A stretch of 64,000 nt of DNA from a bacterium BRH_c32 (GTDB taxonomy: Bacteria; Bacteroidota; Ignavibacteria; Ignavibacteriales; Melioribacteraceae), in assembly GCA_001516025.1 (NCBI GenBank), contig LOEU01000005.1:35770-99769 (forward strand), written 5' to 3'. Position 1 is the stretch's first letter. Every line of letters starts with the position of its first letter. Shown one piece after another: positions 1 to 8,251 of the stretch. The position numbers and the translations under genes were made by a program. Below the pieces are notes generated by a model. It was not told the origin of the DNA. It ran no database searches and saw nothing but the letters and a program-made list of their open reading frames with translations.

Positions 1-90
1 AGGACACTCATTAATCGGTTCTGCATTTATACTTTGGAAAAACTCAAATACTTTTCCACATCCTATGCATTTGTAATCATAATTGGGCAT
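1..90 (-). CDS. FmdB-type zinc ribbon protein, 5' part only
   Basis: The reverse strand from position 90 opens with ATG and reads MPNYDYKCIGCGKVFEFFQS, then a short stretch ending in a Cys-Pro at the window edge. This is the start of the small FmdB/YhfA-like regulatory family: a Tyr-x-Tyr-x-Cys-x2-Cys knuckle followed by Phe-rich residues and a second Cys pair, which together bind one zinc. Only 30 codons are inside the window, so the second Cys pair and the tail are cut off. Family members are mostly unstudied, so the role is unknown. It is divergent from the lipoprotein gene at 209. Confidence 0.8.
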   Translation of the reverse strand, partial: MPNYDYKCIGCGKVFEFFQSINAEPINECP

Positions 91-208
91 ATATTTCCTT
101 ACATGAATAAAATTCGTGTGTAAAAATAAATATCTATTTTATTAATTCAAATAGCATAATTATTTCCCTACTTTTTTGCATATTTGGGTTAATAAAAAAA
201 ATAAAATT

Positions 209-868
209 ATGAAAAAATTAAAATATCTTATCGCCTCCTTAATTCTTTTGCAAGGATGCTTAAATTACACTCAAATAACCACAATTAAAAAAGATGGTTC
301 CGGTTCAATGTTTATACACTATTACATGCACTGGAATAGTGAAAGAGATTCTTCTGTAATAGAATCTTTAGGATTTTTTAATAGAGATTCTGTTTATAAA
401 GAATTCACTTCTAATTATAGTAAAATAAAGGATGTGGAAGTTTATAAAGATAATTCCGATAGCACGGTACATGCTAAAATTTTATTTGAGTTTGCCAGTC
501 TTGATTCATTGAATAACGCAAATGCTTTTAAAGGTGCAGAATTAAAGATGATTGATGGAGAAGATGATACAAAAATATTTTCTCAATTTATTCAACCGAT
601 AGCTACCGGATTCGGTTTTGAAGCAAAGAATATTAAAATAAGTTACATCTATTATCTTCCGGGTGAAATATTAAGTCATAACGCTACGTCGGTTGCAAAG
701 AATGAATTAAGATGGGACTATTCATTGACTGAAATTGGTACAGGGAAATATATAACTGCAACTTTCCGCCCATTTAAACTAAAGGAAACACCGCTTTGGA
801 TCTATATTGCTGCCGGTTTTGTCCTTTTAATTGTGATTGTTTATCTTTTCACTAAGAAAAGTAAATAG
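209..868 (+). CDS. putative lipoprotein with C-terminal membrane anchor
   Basis: About 219 residues from the ATG at 209. The frame is open further upstream, but this start gives a clean lipoprotein signal: MKKLKYLIASLILLQGC, with the lipobox cysteine at residue 17. The middle is a soluble domain beginning with a repeated Thr-Thr-Ile-Lys-Lys-Asp-Gly pattern that resembles the start of LppM/DUF3153-like lipoproteins, but I cannot name the family with confidence. The last 25 residues form a hydrophobic helix followed by Lys-Lys-Ser-Lys, so the protein is probably tethered at both ends. No convincing Shine-Dalgarno is seen. Function unknown; it is followed by the prs promoter, so it is probably monocistronic. 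Confidence 0.7.
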   Translation: MKKLKYLIASLILLQGCLNYTQITTIKKDGSGSMFIHYYMHWNSERDSSVIESLGFFNRDSVYKEFTSNYSKIKDVEVYKDNSDSTVHAKILFEFASLDSLNNANAFKGAELKMIDGEDDTKIFSQFIQPIATGFGFEAKNIKISYIYYLPGEILSHNATSVAKNELRWDYSLTEIGTGKYITATFRPFKLKETPLWIYIAAGFVLLIVIVYLFTKKSK

Positions 869-888
869 CGATTGATATTACTCTTAAT

Positions 889-917
889 TTGACATACCCT
901 TGACTTTTCTTTATATT
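889..917 (+). promoter_or_regulatory. sigma-70-type promoter of prs
   Basis: TTGACA at 889-894 and TATATT at 912-917 are separated by exactly 17 bases. Transcription would start near 924, giving a leader of about 30 bases that carries the AGGAAA ribosome site at 938-943. The match to the general bacterial consensus is nearly perfect. Confidence 0.75.
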
Positions 918-952
918 TTGAGTCTATCTTTAAAATAGGAAACAGTTTTATC

Positions 953-1903
953 TTGATTCAAGACCCATTGATTTTTTCCGGAAATTCAAATCCTGAACTT
1001 ACAAGTAAAATCTGTAATTATTTGGGGTTAGAGCAAGGAAGAGTAGATACAAAGAAATTTAGCGATGGAGAAATCTGGGTTAAATTCCATGAAAATATTC
1101 GAGGCAGGGATGTATTTATAGTACAGCCAACACAACCGCCTGCGGAAAACTTAATGGAACTTTTGATTATGTTGGATGCTGCTAAAAGAGCATCAGCTAA
1201 AAGAGTTACTGCCATAATGCCCTATTTTGGTTATGCAAGGCAGGATAGAAAAGATCAGCCGCGCGTGGCAATAACGGCTAAATTGGTAGCAAACTTAGTA
1301 ACCGTTGCAGGTGCTGATAGAGTTATCACAATGGATTTACACGCAGCGCAGATTCAAGGTTTTTTTGATATTCCGTTTGATCACCTTTATGCATCTCCTA
1401 TTTTTACTGTATTGTTTAAAGATGAATATAAATTAGAGAATTTGACTGTTGTATCTCCCGATATTGGAGGTATTAAACTTGCAAGGTCGTATGCAAGAAG
1501 ATTAAATGCAGGCTTGGTAGTGATTGATAAAAGAAGACCGACACATAATGTTGTAGAAGTAATGAATGTGATTGGAGATGTTGATGGTAAAAATGTTCTT
1601 TTAGTAGATGATATGATTGATACAGGTGGCACTTTTGTGGCAGCAGCTAAAATGCTTAAAGAAAAAGGTGCAAAAGAAATTTACGGAGCAATTACGCATC
1701 CTATTTTATCCGGTAATGCTGTTGAAAATATAGAATCAAGCCCATTAACAAAAGTTTTTGTTACAGACAGCATTCCAATTGAAAGGAATATTGTTTCTGA
1801 TAAAATTGTAGTACGATCAGCTTCGGAGCTTTTGGCCGAGGCAATTATACGTTCTTATAGAAACGAATCTATAAGTTCTTTATTTGAAATTGATAAAAGT
1901 TAG
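953..1903 (+). CDS. prs: ribose-phosphate pyrophosphokinase
   Basis: Cytoplasmic enzyme that makes PRPP from ribose 5-phosphate and ATP, feeding purine, pyrimidine, NAD, His and Trp synthesis. The 316 residues match the usual class I length. Visible landmarks are the ATP-binding segment PYFGYARQDRK (residues 90-100), the DLHAAQIQGFF catalytic His region (His130), the flexible loop Lys193-Arg195 and the PRPP-binding DDMIDTGGT (219-227). The start is TTG at 953, supported by AGGAAA nine bases upstream; no ATG fits. Followed by rplY (18-base gap) and pth, the classic prs-ctc-pth order, so probably one operon. Confidence 0.97.
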   Translation: MIQDPLIFSGNSNPELTSKICNYLGLEQGRVDTKKFSDGEIWVKFHENIRGRDVFIVQPTQPPAENLMELLIMLDAAKRASAKRVTAIMPYFGYARQDRKDQPRVAITAKLVANLVTVAGADRVITMDLHAAQIQGFFDIPFDHLYASPIFTVLFKDEYKLENLTVVSPDIGGIKLARSYARRLNAGLVVIDKRRPTHNVVEVMNVIGDVDGKNVLLVDDMIDTGGTFVAAAKMLKEKGAKEIYGAITHPILSGNAVENIESSPLTKVFVTDSIPIERNIVSDKIVVRSASELLAEAIIRSYRNESISSLFEIDKS

Positions 1904-1921
1904 TTAGGAGTATATTAAGAA

Positions 1922-2560
1922 ATGGCTGAAATCAGTCTAAAAGCACAGAAAAGAGCTCTAAGTACAAAAGGAGCCGTAAACGAATTAAGAAGAAAAGGAA
2001 GTGTTCCCGGTGTTTATTATGCAAATAATCAGGAAACTATTCCTATTTCCGTAACTGAAGGTTCTTTAAAACCATTAGTTTTCACATCGCAAACTCATAT
2101 TGTTGACTTGCAAATTGATGGAGCAGAAGGATTAAAATCGATCATTAAGCATATTCAATTCCACCCTGTTACAGATAAAATCATTCATTTTGATCTTCTT
2201 GGTATAAACGTAAAAGAAGCAGTTGAAGTTGAAGTTCCTATTTCTGTTACCGGTTCTGCCAAAGGAATCAAAGATGGTGGAGTTTTACAACAAACTTTAC
2301 ATAAAGTTATGATTTCCTGTTTGCCTAATGATATCCCAAATCATCTTGAGATTGATGTAACAAATCTTGGTATAGGTGATGCTATCCACGTTAAAGACTT
2401 AATGGGAATGTTTAAATATGAATTTAAACAACTAGAGGAAGTTATAGTTTTATCTGTGGTAGTTCCTAGATCTCATGAAGCTGTTGAAGTTGAAGAAGAG
2501 ACTGAAGAATCAACAGAACCTGAAGTGATTAAAAAAGGTAAGTCTGAAGACGAGGAATAA
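1922..2560 (+). CDS. rplY: 50S ribosomal protein L25/general stress protein Ctc
   Basis: Protein of the large ribosomal subunit that binds 5S rRNA. At 212 residues it is the long, two-domain CTC/TL5 type: an L25 beta-barrel (about 1-95) carrying the RRKGSVPGVYY motif, then the TL5 C-terminal domain (about 98-180), then a strongly acidic tail rich in Glu and ending in Asp-Glu-Glu. AGGAG near 1906 precedes the ATG. It lies between prs and pth, the arrangement kept in many bacteria. Confidence 0.95.
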   Translation: MAEISLKAQKRALSTKGAVNELRRKGSVPGVYYANNQETIPISVTEGSLKPLVFTSQTHIVDLQIDGAEGLKSIIKHIQFHPVTDKIIHFDLLGINVKEAVEVEVPISVTGSAKGIKDGGVLQQTLHKVMISCLPNDIPNHLEIDVTNLGIGDAIHVKDLMGMFKYEFKQLEEVIVLSVVVPRSHEAVEVEEETEESTEPEVIKKGKSEDEE

Positions 2561-2568
2561 ATAAAGAT

Positions 2569-3156
2569 TTGAGAGTAATTCTAGGAATCGGAAATCCCGG
2601 TTCCAAATATGAATTGACACGGCATAATGCCGGGTTTATGGCACTTGATTATTTTGCCATTAAACATCGCCTCAAGTTTAAGCCTTCAAAGAAAGATTAC
2701 TATAAAGCCGGTGGTGCTATTGGTGCCACCGACTTTTTTTTAGTAAAACCCACCACGTATGTAAATTTAAGCGGTGTCGCTGCCAACGATATTGTAAATG
2801 AATTTAATATCAAGCCTGAAGATCTTCTTATTGTCGCTGATGATATAAATTTAGAAGAAGGAAGAATAAGGATTAAAAAAGGCGGTTCTGACGGCGGGCA
2901 TAATGGTCTAAAATCTATTATCTATCATCTTCAAACAAATAATTTCCCTCGCTTACGAATAGGTATTGGTAACGATTTTGATAGAGGTGAAATGGCTGAT
3001 TACGTCCTAGATAAATTTGATGAAACTACTCTAGCCCAAATAAAACCAAGTTTTGATCTCTGCAATGATTTGATTCTACAATTTATAATCGGCGGTATTA
3101 AATCAATGAGCGATCATTTTAGTAAAATATCAAAAGAGATTAAGGAAAATGATTGA
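2569..3156 (+). CDS. pth: peptidyl-tRNA hydrolase
   Basis: Recycles peptidyl-tRNA that falls off the ribosome by cutting the ester bond between peptide and tRNA. The 195 residues show GIGNPGSKYELTRHNAGF at the N-terminus (catalytic His19), the KPTTYVNLSG segment with its substrate Asn, the DD pair in ADDINL (the catalytic Asp region) and GGSDGGHNGLKS, all family hallmarks. The start is TTG at 2569, eight bases after the rplY stop; no ATG in frame would keep the GIGNPG motif. Last gene of the prs operon. Confidence 0.96.
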   Translation: MRVILGIGNPGSKYELTRHNAGFMALDYFAIKHRLKFKPSKKDYYKAGGAIGATDFFLVKPTTYVNLSGVAANDIVNEFNIKPEDLLIVADDINLEEGRIRIKKGGSDGGHNGLKSIIYHLQTNNFPRLRIGIGNDFDRGEMADYVLDKFDETTLAQIKPSFDLCNDLILQFIIGGIKSMSDHFSKISKEIKEND

Positions 3157-3176
3157 AATCTCTAAATATATTAAAT

Positions 3177-3185
3177 TGGTATAAT
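3177..3185 (+). promoter_or_regulatory. extended -10 promoter of the rpsF operon
   Basis: TGGTATAAT is a perfect extended -10 element (TGnTATAAT). A recognisable -35 at the right distance is missing: the nearest candidate, TTGAAA at 3153, is 21 bases away. Extended -10 promoters often do without one. Transcription would start near 3192, about 134 bases before rpsF. Confidence 0.55.
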
Positions 3186-3191
3186 TCAAAG

Positions 3192-3311
3192 AAATTAATG
3201 AGTGCGATAGCTTTAGTTATTGCGCCATAGATAAAATAAAGCTATTTTAAGGGTCTATTTTTTTATAAACCCTGCTTTTACCAAAAAATTGAGTAAGAGC
3301 CTAACGTCCAA
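3192..3311 (+). promoter_or_regulatory. structured 5' leader of the S6-SSB-S18-L9 operon
   Basis: Two hairpins are visible between the extended -10 and the rpsF ribosome site. The first pairs ATAGCTTTA (3207-3215) with TAAAGCTAT (3237-3245), nine perfect pairs around a 21-base loop containing GCGCC. The second pairs GGGTCTAT (3251-3258) with an ATAAACCC arm ending near 3272, with one mismatch. Many bacteria carry an rpsF leader that binds the S6:S18 complex to repress its own operon. Position and gene order fit, but I could not confirm the conserved CCG core. The first hairpin could instead be a weak terminator for pth. Confidence 0.4.
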
Positions 3312-3325
3312 AGGGAGGTCGAAAA

Positions 3326-3769
3326 GTGAAACAACAGCAGTATGAAAGTGTTGTATTAATTAATGCCGCACTAGAAGATGAGCAAATCGATGCCATCATC
3401 AATCGAATTAAAGAATCTATTACAACCCATGGTGGTGAACTTATTGAAGTTGACAAATGGGGACGTAAAAGATTAGCATACCCGGTACAAAAATCTAAAA
3501 CAGGTTATTATGTAATTTTGAGATTTGAATCTGATACTTCATTAATTGCAATTTATGAAAGAGGTTTACGCCTTGATGAAACTGTTATTAGATACCTAAC
3601 CATTGCTTTAGATAAAAAAGCAATAGAAGCAATTGCTAAGCAGAAATTAAAAGTAGCTAATGAATTAGCTCAAGCTGAAGCAGATGCTGTGGCAGAAGTA
3701 GAAGCAGCTGCTTCCCAAGAAACAGCTACAGAAGAATCTGCAGCAGTGGATGAACCAAAAGAAAGTTAA
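3326..3769 (+). CDS. rpsF: 30S ribosomal protein S6
   Basis: S6 pairs with S18 on the small-subunit platform. The S6 fold fills the first 95 or so residues, starting YESVVLINAALEDEQ and including KWGRKRLAYPVQK and the GYYVILRFES strand. The remaining 50 residues are a low-complexity Ala/Glu tail, longer than in the shortest S6 proteins. The start is GTG at 3326, placed by a strong AGGGAGG at 3312-3318. First gene of the rpsF-ssb-rpsR-rplI operon, with gaps of 33, 11 and 9 bases. Confidence 0.96.
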   Translation: MKQQQYESVVLINAALEDEQIDAIINRIKESITTHGGELIEVDKWGRKRLAYPVQKSKTGYYVILRFESDTSLIAIYERGLRLDETVIRYLTIALDKKAIEAIAKQKLKVANELAQAEADAVAEVEAAASQETATEESAAVDEPKES

Positions 3770-3802
3770 GATAAATATTTTATAGCTATAATGGAGGTTA
3801 CG

Positions 3803-4270
3803 ATGGCCGAATTGAAGATGCCAGAACTTAATAGTGTGATAGTTGCAGGTAATTTAACTAAAGACCCGGTATTCAGAACTACATCAAATAATACACCAGT
3901 TGTTAATTTTCACGTTGCTGCTAATAGAAGATATAAAGATAGCAGTAACCAATGGCAGGAAGATGTTTGTTACGTAGGTGTTGTTGCTTGGAATAAATTA
4001 GCTGATAGCTGCAAGGATCGACTAAGAAAAGGAAGCGCAGTTTTAGTAGATGGTGAACTTCAAAGCAGAACTTTCAAAACAGAAGACGGCAAAAATAGAA
4101 CCATAGTTGAAATTAAAGCAAAAAGGATACAATTTTTAAATAAATTCAGCAAGTCAAACAATGGATCGGACGACACATCCTTTAGCGAGGATGACGATAC
4201 CGATTATGAAGATAATTCATTCGATAAATTTCTTACCGATGAAGAATCTGACTTAATGAAGAATAATTAG
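3803..4270 (+). CDS. ssb: single-stranded DNA-binding protein
   Basis: Coats single-stranded DNA during replication and repair as a tetramer. 155 residues from the ATG at 3803. An ATG 12 bases upstream (3791) is in frame, but it overlaps the GGAGG ribosome site (3793-3797) that serves 3803. The OB fold covers roughly residues 9-110 with [16 protein letters not shown], the FHVAANRRY strand and LADGEL-like [11 protein letters not shown]. The linker is short and acidic. The chain ends [10 protein letters not shown], so the usual acidic tip that finishes in Ile-Pro-Phe is absent. Its place between rpsF and rpsR is standard. Confidence 0.94.
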   Translation: MAELKMPELNSVIVAGNLTKDPVFRTTSNNTPVVNFHVAANRRYKDSSNQWQEDVCYVGVVAWNKLADSCKDRLRKGSAVLVDGELQSRTFKTEDGKNRTIVEIKAKRIQFLNKFSKSNNGSDDTSFSEDDDTDYEDNSFDKFLTDEESDLMKNN

Positions 4271-4281
4271 TTGGAGTTAGA

Positions 4282-4503
4282 ATGAAAAACGTTAAAAACG
4301 TAAAAAAAGTAAAAAGGTCCGTTGACGGATACATTGATTACAAAGATTCAAAACAGTTACAGAAATTTTTAACCGACCAAGGGAAGATAATTCCAAGAAG
4401 AATTACAGGTCTTACTGCTAAACAACATAGAGAACTTGTTCAGGCAATAAAGAGAGCAAGGCATTTAGCGATTTTACCATTTGTTTCCGAAGCGGTGAAG
4501 TAG
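4282..4503 (+). CDS. rpsR: 30S ribosomal protein S18
   Basis: Small-subunit protein that binds S6 and 16S rRNA. 73 residues, normal length, with the diagnostic [18 protein letters not shown] and [20 protein letters not shown] segments and a basic N-terminus. GGAG at 4272 serves the ATG. Its stop overlaps the AGGAGG of rplI, which suggests translational coupling. Confidence 0.97.
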   Translation: MKNVKNVKKVKRSVDGYIDYKDSKQLQKFLTDQGKIIPRRITGLTAKQHRELVQAIKRARHLAILPFVSEAVK

Positions 4504-4512
4504 GAGGATATG

Positions 4513-4959
4513 ATGAAAGTAATATTACGTAAAAATTATGAACAACTTGGTAAAGTTGGCGAAGTTGTAGAAGTGAAGAATGGTTTCGCAAGAAACTTCC
4601 TTCTCCCACGTCAAATAGCTTATCAGGCTACAAAAGGAAACATACTTGCTCTTCAAGAAGAGAAAAAACTCTTTGAGAAAAAAGAAGCAAAGGAATTAGA
4701 TGCTGCAAAAGCATTAGCTACTGAACTTGAAAAAGTTTCTATCTCTATTGCCGTTAAAGTTGGTGAAGAAGATAAGATTTTCGGTTCCGTTACAAGCCAA
4801 ATGATTGCTGATGCCATTAGCGAAAAAGGTTTTGAAATCGATAAAAGAAAGATCGAAATTACAGAACAAATTAAAGCTCTTGGTATTTACAGTGTTCAAA
4901 TTAAATTGCACTCAAACGTAAATGCAGTAGTAAAAACTTGGGTTGTAAGAGAAGAGTAG
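4513..4959 (+). CDS. rplI: 50S ribosomal protein L9
   Basis: L9 is a two-domain protein of the L1 stalk base. 148 residues: the N-terminal domain begins MKVILRKNYEQLGKVGEVVEVKNGFARNF-like, a long Lys/Glu helix follows (about 45-75), then the C-terminal RNA-binding domain (KIFGSVTS, about 90 on). ATG codons lie at 4510 and 4513. I chose 4513 because it gives the usual MKVIL start and better spacing from AGGAGG (4502-4507). Last gene of the operon; a terminator follows. Confidence 0.96.
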   Translation: MKVILRKNYEQLGKVGEVVEVKNGFARNFLLPRQIAYQATKGNILALQEEKKLFEKKEAKELDAAKALATELEKVSISIAVKVGEEDKIFGSVTSQMIADAISEKGFEIDKRKIEITEQIKALGIYSVQIKLHSNVNAVVKTWVVREE

Positions 4960-4976
4960 TTTTAGAGCTAACTCTA

Positions 4977-5005
4977 AAAAAGCCGGTCAATACCGGCTTT
5001 TTTTA
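4977..5005 (+). terminator. intrinsic terminator of the rpsF operon
   Basis: AGCCGGT (4981-4987) pairs with ACCGGCT (4992-4998) around a four-base loop. An A run precedes the stem and seven or more T follow it. It ends the rplI transcript. Confidence 0.9.
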
Positions 5006-5039
5006 TGGTCATTAAATGCTTAGCAAATCAGCATTTAAA

Positions 5040-5068
5040 TTGACTTTTTTAACGTATCAGTCTATATT
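5040..5068 (+). promoter_or_regulatory. sigma-70-type promoter of secDF
   Basis: TTGACT at 5040-5045 and TATATT at 5063-5068 are 17 bases apart, and the -10 is followed by TAGAGTCT as the prs -10 is followed by TTGAGTCT. An inverted repeat, TTAAATGC/GCATTTAA (about 5012-5038), lies just upstream of the -35. Confidence 0.65.
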
Positions 5069-5118
5069 TAGAGTCTTAATTAATTTTGAATTTTTTATAA
5101 CCATTAGCAGAATGAGTG

Positions 5119-7020
5119 ATGAAAGAAATACGTCTTAGATTAATCATTATCGTAAGTGCTGTTGCTTTGTCTTTATACCTACTATACCCTACATTCCAGG
5201 ATTATTTAAATGGCAAGGAAGTCAACACACAACTCGAAGTTGTAAGTCAACAAATTAAAAAATCCAATCCAAACATTACTGATCTTGAACTAAAAGAAAT
5301 TATTACAGTAAAAAAAGATAGTATCCTTTCTAGCAATCCGGATTATAAATCCGCACGCGAGAAAAGAATTAAATTAGGTTTGGACTTACAGGGCGGAATG
5401 TACCTTGTTATGGAAGTAAACACGGCAAAGTTATTAGAAAAATTAGCTAAAGCCCCCGATCCGCAATTCAGAGCATTGCTAGCTGAAGCAGAGAATGAAA
5501 GTAAAATCTCTGATGAAGATGTTGTTTCAATACTCGCCAATAAATTGCAAGCCAAGGGTGTAAGTCTTAGCAGATATTTTGGAACAATTCGCGAGAAAGA
5601 TGTTGATATAATTGGTAAACTTCAACAGCAGGAAAAAGATGCAGTAACCCGTGCTATCGAAGTTATATCAAATCGCGTTAATCAATACGGAGTTTCTGAG
5701 CCAACAATTCAACAGCAAGGTTCTCGCAGAATAATCGTCGAACTTCCGGGTATCGCTCGTGAAGAAGAAGCTAAAAGATTATTACAAGGAAGAGCTTTGC
5801 TCGAGTTTAAATTGGTCAAAGAAGCAAGTTTTGCATTCCCTATTTATCAGAGAATCAATGATGTTCTTGCAAGCGGCGGCAGTCTTGATAGCTTAGCAAC
5901 TGATTCATTAGCTGCAAATAGAGATACATCTAATGCAAACTTAAGTGAAGCAGAATTTAGCAAGAAGAATCCATTCTTTGCAATAGCTCAACCGATGGAT
6001 CCACAAGGCCGAATTGCTGATCTCGTTGTTGAAGAAGGTAATAAAGGGAAATTAAGTGCATTTTTAGAAAGACCTGAAATACAGTCAATCCTTCCTGATA
6101 ATGCAGAATTAGTATATGATGCTAAACCTGATATTACACCCGAAGGTAAATCATATTTTAAGCTATACATGTTAAACAAGAATCCTGAATTAACCGGTGG
6201 TGTAGTTGTTGATGCACAGGCAAATATTGATCCATCCACATCTGCCCCAATTGTTACGATGCAGATGAATACAGAAGGTGCAAGAGAATGGGCTAGAATC
6301 ACAGGTTCTAATATCGATAAGAGATGTGCAATTGTTCTTGATGGAGTAGTTTATTCAGCACCGGTAATTCAGAATAAAATTCCTTCCGGTAATTCACAGA
6401 TTTCAGGCAGCGGGACTTTAGAAGAAGCAAAACTATTAGAGATTGTTCTAAAAGCCGGTGCTCTTCCTGCTCCAATTGAAATTATGGAAGAAAGAACTGT
6501 TGGACCATCTTTAGGTCAAGATTCTATTAGTGGCGGTCTTAATTCAGGTTTATTAGGTTTTGCTTTAGTTGCCTTTTTTATGATGTTTTATTATAAAGCA
6601 GCCGGTAATATTTCGGTACTTGGCTTAACCACTACAATACTTGTTACAATTGGTGTTTTAGCGGGATTCCATGCTACTCTTACACTCCCCGGCATTGCAG
6701 GTATAGTTTTAACCATAGGTATGGCGGTTGATGCGAACGTAATTATTTATGAAAGAATTAGAGAAGAATTAGCTACCGGGAAAACTATGAAAGCCGCCAT
6801 TCAATCGGGCTATTCAATGTCTTTCTCAGCTATTTTTGATTCAAATATTACAACATTCTTTACTGGTATTATTCTTTATCAATTTGGCAGTGGACCGATT
6901 CAAGGTTTCGCATTGACTCTAATGATTGGTATAGTAGCCAGTTTATTCGGTGCCTTAGTTGTATCAAGAGTTATTTTTGACTACTTCGCTTCAAAAGGTG
7001 CTAAAATTAATGTCGGTTAA
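5119..7020 (+). CDS. secD: protein translocase subunit SecD
   Basis: Inner-membrane partner of SecYEG that uses proton-motive force to help pull exported proteins into the periplasm. 633 residues from the ATG at 5119 (a GTG at 5116 directly precedes it). One N-terminal membrane helix (about 6-26) is followed by the large periplasmic P1 domain with KLGLDLQGGMYLVMEV and ISNRVNQYGVSEPTIQQQG, then an RSEEV-type C-terminal half with five helices (about 460-625), including GMAVDANVIIYERIREEL. Followed by secF after 24 bases. Separate secD and secF differ from the fused SecDF common in Bacteroidia. Confidence 0.96.
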   Translation: MKEIRLRLIIIVSAVALSLYLLYPTFQDYLNGKEVNTQLEVVSQQIKKSNPNITDLELKEIITVKKDSILSSNPDYKSAREKRIKLGLDLQGGMYLVMEVNTAKLLEKLAKAPDPQFRALLAEAENESKISDEDVVSILANKLQAKGVSLSRYFGTIREKDVDIIGKLQQQEKDAVTRAIEVISNRVNQYGVSEPTIQQQGSRRIIVELPGIAREEEAKRLLQGRALLEFKLVKEASFAFPIYQRINDVLASGGSLDSLATDSLAANRDTSNANLSEAEFSKKNPFFAIAQPMDPQGRIADLVVEEGNKGKLSAFLERPEIQSILPDNAELVYDAKPDITPEGKSYFKLYMLNKNPELTGGVVVDAQANIDPSTSAPIVTMQMNTEGAREWARITGSNIDKRCAIVLDGVVYSAPVIQNKIPSGNSQISGSGTLEEAKLLEIVLKAGALPAPIEIMEERTVGPSLGQDSISGGLNSGLLGFALVAFFMMFYYKAAGNISVLGLTTTILVTIGVLAGFHATLTLPGIAGIVLTIGMAVDANVIIYERIREELATGKTMKAAIQSGYSMSFSAIFDSNITTFFTGIILYQFGSGPIQGFALTLMIGIVASLFGALVVSRVIFDYFASKGAKINVG

Positions 7021-7044
7021 TTTAGTTTAGGAGAATTGAAATAA

Positions 7045-8184
7045 ATGAGAGTTTTTGAAAATCTTAATGTCGATTTTATGGGGAAAAGGAAACTTTTCTA
7101 CTATGTATCCGGTTTATTAATCATTTTGAGCTTAATCGGAATTTTTGTTAGAGGAATGCAATATGGTATTGATTTTAAAGGAGGTTCAGAAATCGGTATC
7201 CAATTTACAAAATCAATTGAAATTGCCGATGTAAGAAATCAAGTTGATAAAATTGGTCTTGGAAACGTTGAAGTAAAAACTTTTGGGGGATCTACCGGTG
7301 TTTTAATCAGAACTGATGCTCAAGAAATACCTTCGAGAGAAATTCCAAAAGTATTTGATAGGATTAATACCATTATTAGCAATACATATCCAGGTGTAAC
7401 GGGCACTATTATAGATTCATCAAATAATAGCATTACATTTGAATTCCCTGATTCTTCTATTGCAGAGGTAATGAATAATAAGTTATATCAAGCTGGATTT
7501 CAAACTGCAAAAGTATCTGAAGAACCATCGAATAAGGGTGTTGTAGTTCGTATAGGTATTGCTGATTGGATTAAAGAGAATCTTACATCTCACTATACCG
7601 ATAATCCATTTACCGTATTGAAGGAAGAAAAAGTAGGACCTAAGATTGGTGAAGAATTAAAGACAGACGCTTTAATTGCTGTATTCCTTTCTTTAGTAGT
7701 AATCTTAATTTACCTTGGATTCCGTTTCAAATTTGCTTTTGCAATTGGTGCCGTAGCAGCTCTCTTCCATGACGTATTTATTACTCTTGGTATTTTCGCT
7801 GCTCTTTATGGTGTTATCCCGGGGCTTAATCTTGAAATTTCTATTAGTATAGTTGCAGCGTTCTTAACTCTTACAGGATATTCGATAAATGATACAGTTA
7901 TTGTATTTGACCGAGTAAGAGAAGATGTTAAAATTCATAAATCACTTCCCCTCGAAGTTAATATGAATAGGGCAATTAATAAAACAATGAGCCGTACTAT
8001 TATTACAGGACTTACTACCTTTATAGTAGTTATAATTTTAATGTTTATTGGCGGTGAGGTACTTAGAGGATTTGCATTCGCGCTATTTATCGGTATTATT
8101 ATCGGTACATATTCCTCAATCTTCGTTGCAAGTGCATTTGTTTTAGAATATGATAATAGAACTAAAGGCAAAATCGAATTTTAA
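7045..8184 (+). CDS. secF: protein translocase subunit SecF
   Basis: Forms the export-driving membrane complex with SecD. 379 residues with the N-terminal helix (about 18-36), the GIDFKGGSEIGIQF strand typical of SecF, a periplasmic domain to about 190, and five C-terminal helices including GYSINDTVIVFDRVRED. AGGAG at 7028 precedes the ATG. The gene ends just before a bidirectional terminator shared with the convergent phosphatase operon. Confidence 0.95.
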   Translation: MRVFENLNVDFMGKRKLFYYVSGLLIILSLIGIFVRGMQYGIDFKGGSEIGIQFTKSIEIADVRNQVDKIGLGNVEVKTFGGSTGVLIRTDAQEIPSREIPKVFDRINTIISNTYPGVTGTIIDSSNNSITFEFPDSSIAEVMNNKLYQAGFQTAKVSEEPSNKGVVVRIGIADWIKENLTSHYTDNPFTVLKEEKVGPKIGEELKTDALIAVFLSLVVILIYLGFRFKFAFAIGAVAALFHDVFITLGIFAALYGVIPGLNLEISISIVAAFLTLTGYSINDTVIVFDRVREDVKIHKSLPLEVNMNRAINKTMSRTIITGLTTFIVVIILMFIGGEVLRGFAFALFIGIIIGTYSSIFVASAFVLEYDNRTKGKIEF

Positions 8185-8202
8185 TCTAATTGAAAATACA
8201 TT

Positions 8203-8234
8203 AAAAAGCCGGCATTAAATGCCGGCTTTTTTTT
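8203..8234. terminator. bidirectional terminator between secF and the phosphatase operon
   Basis: AGCCGGCAT (8207-8215) pairs perfectly with ATGCCGGCT (8219-8227) around a three-base loop, with A5 before and T8 after. The A/T flanks let it work on both strands, which suits the convergent genes here. Confidence 0.92.
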
Positions 8235-8251
8235 ATCCTGTTGGAATGAAA

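Noticed and set aside
900..920. Second TTGACT near prs as an alternative -35
   Set aside because: It lies only six bases from the -10, while TTGACA at 889 has a 17-base spacer.
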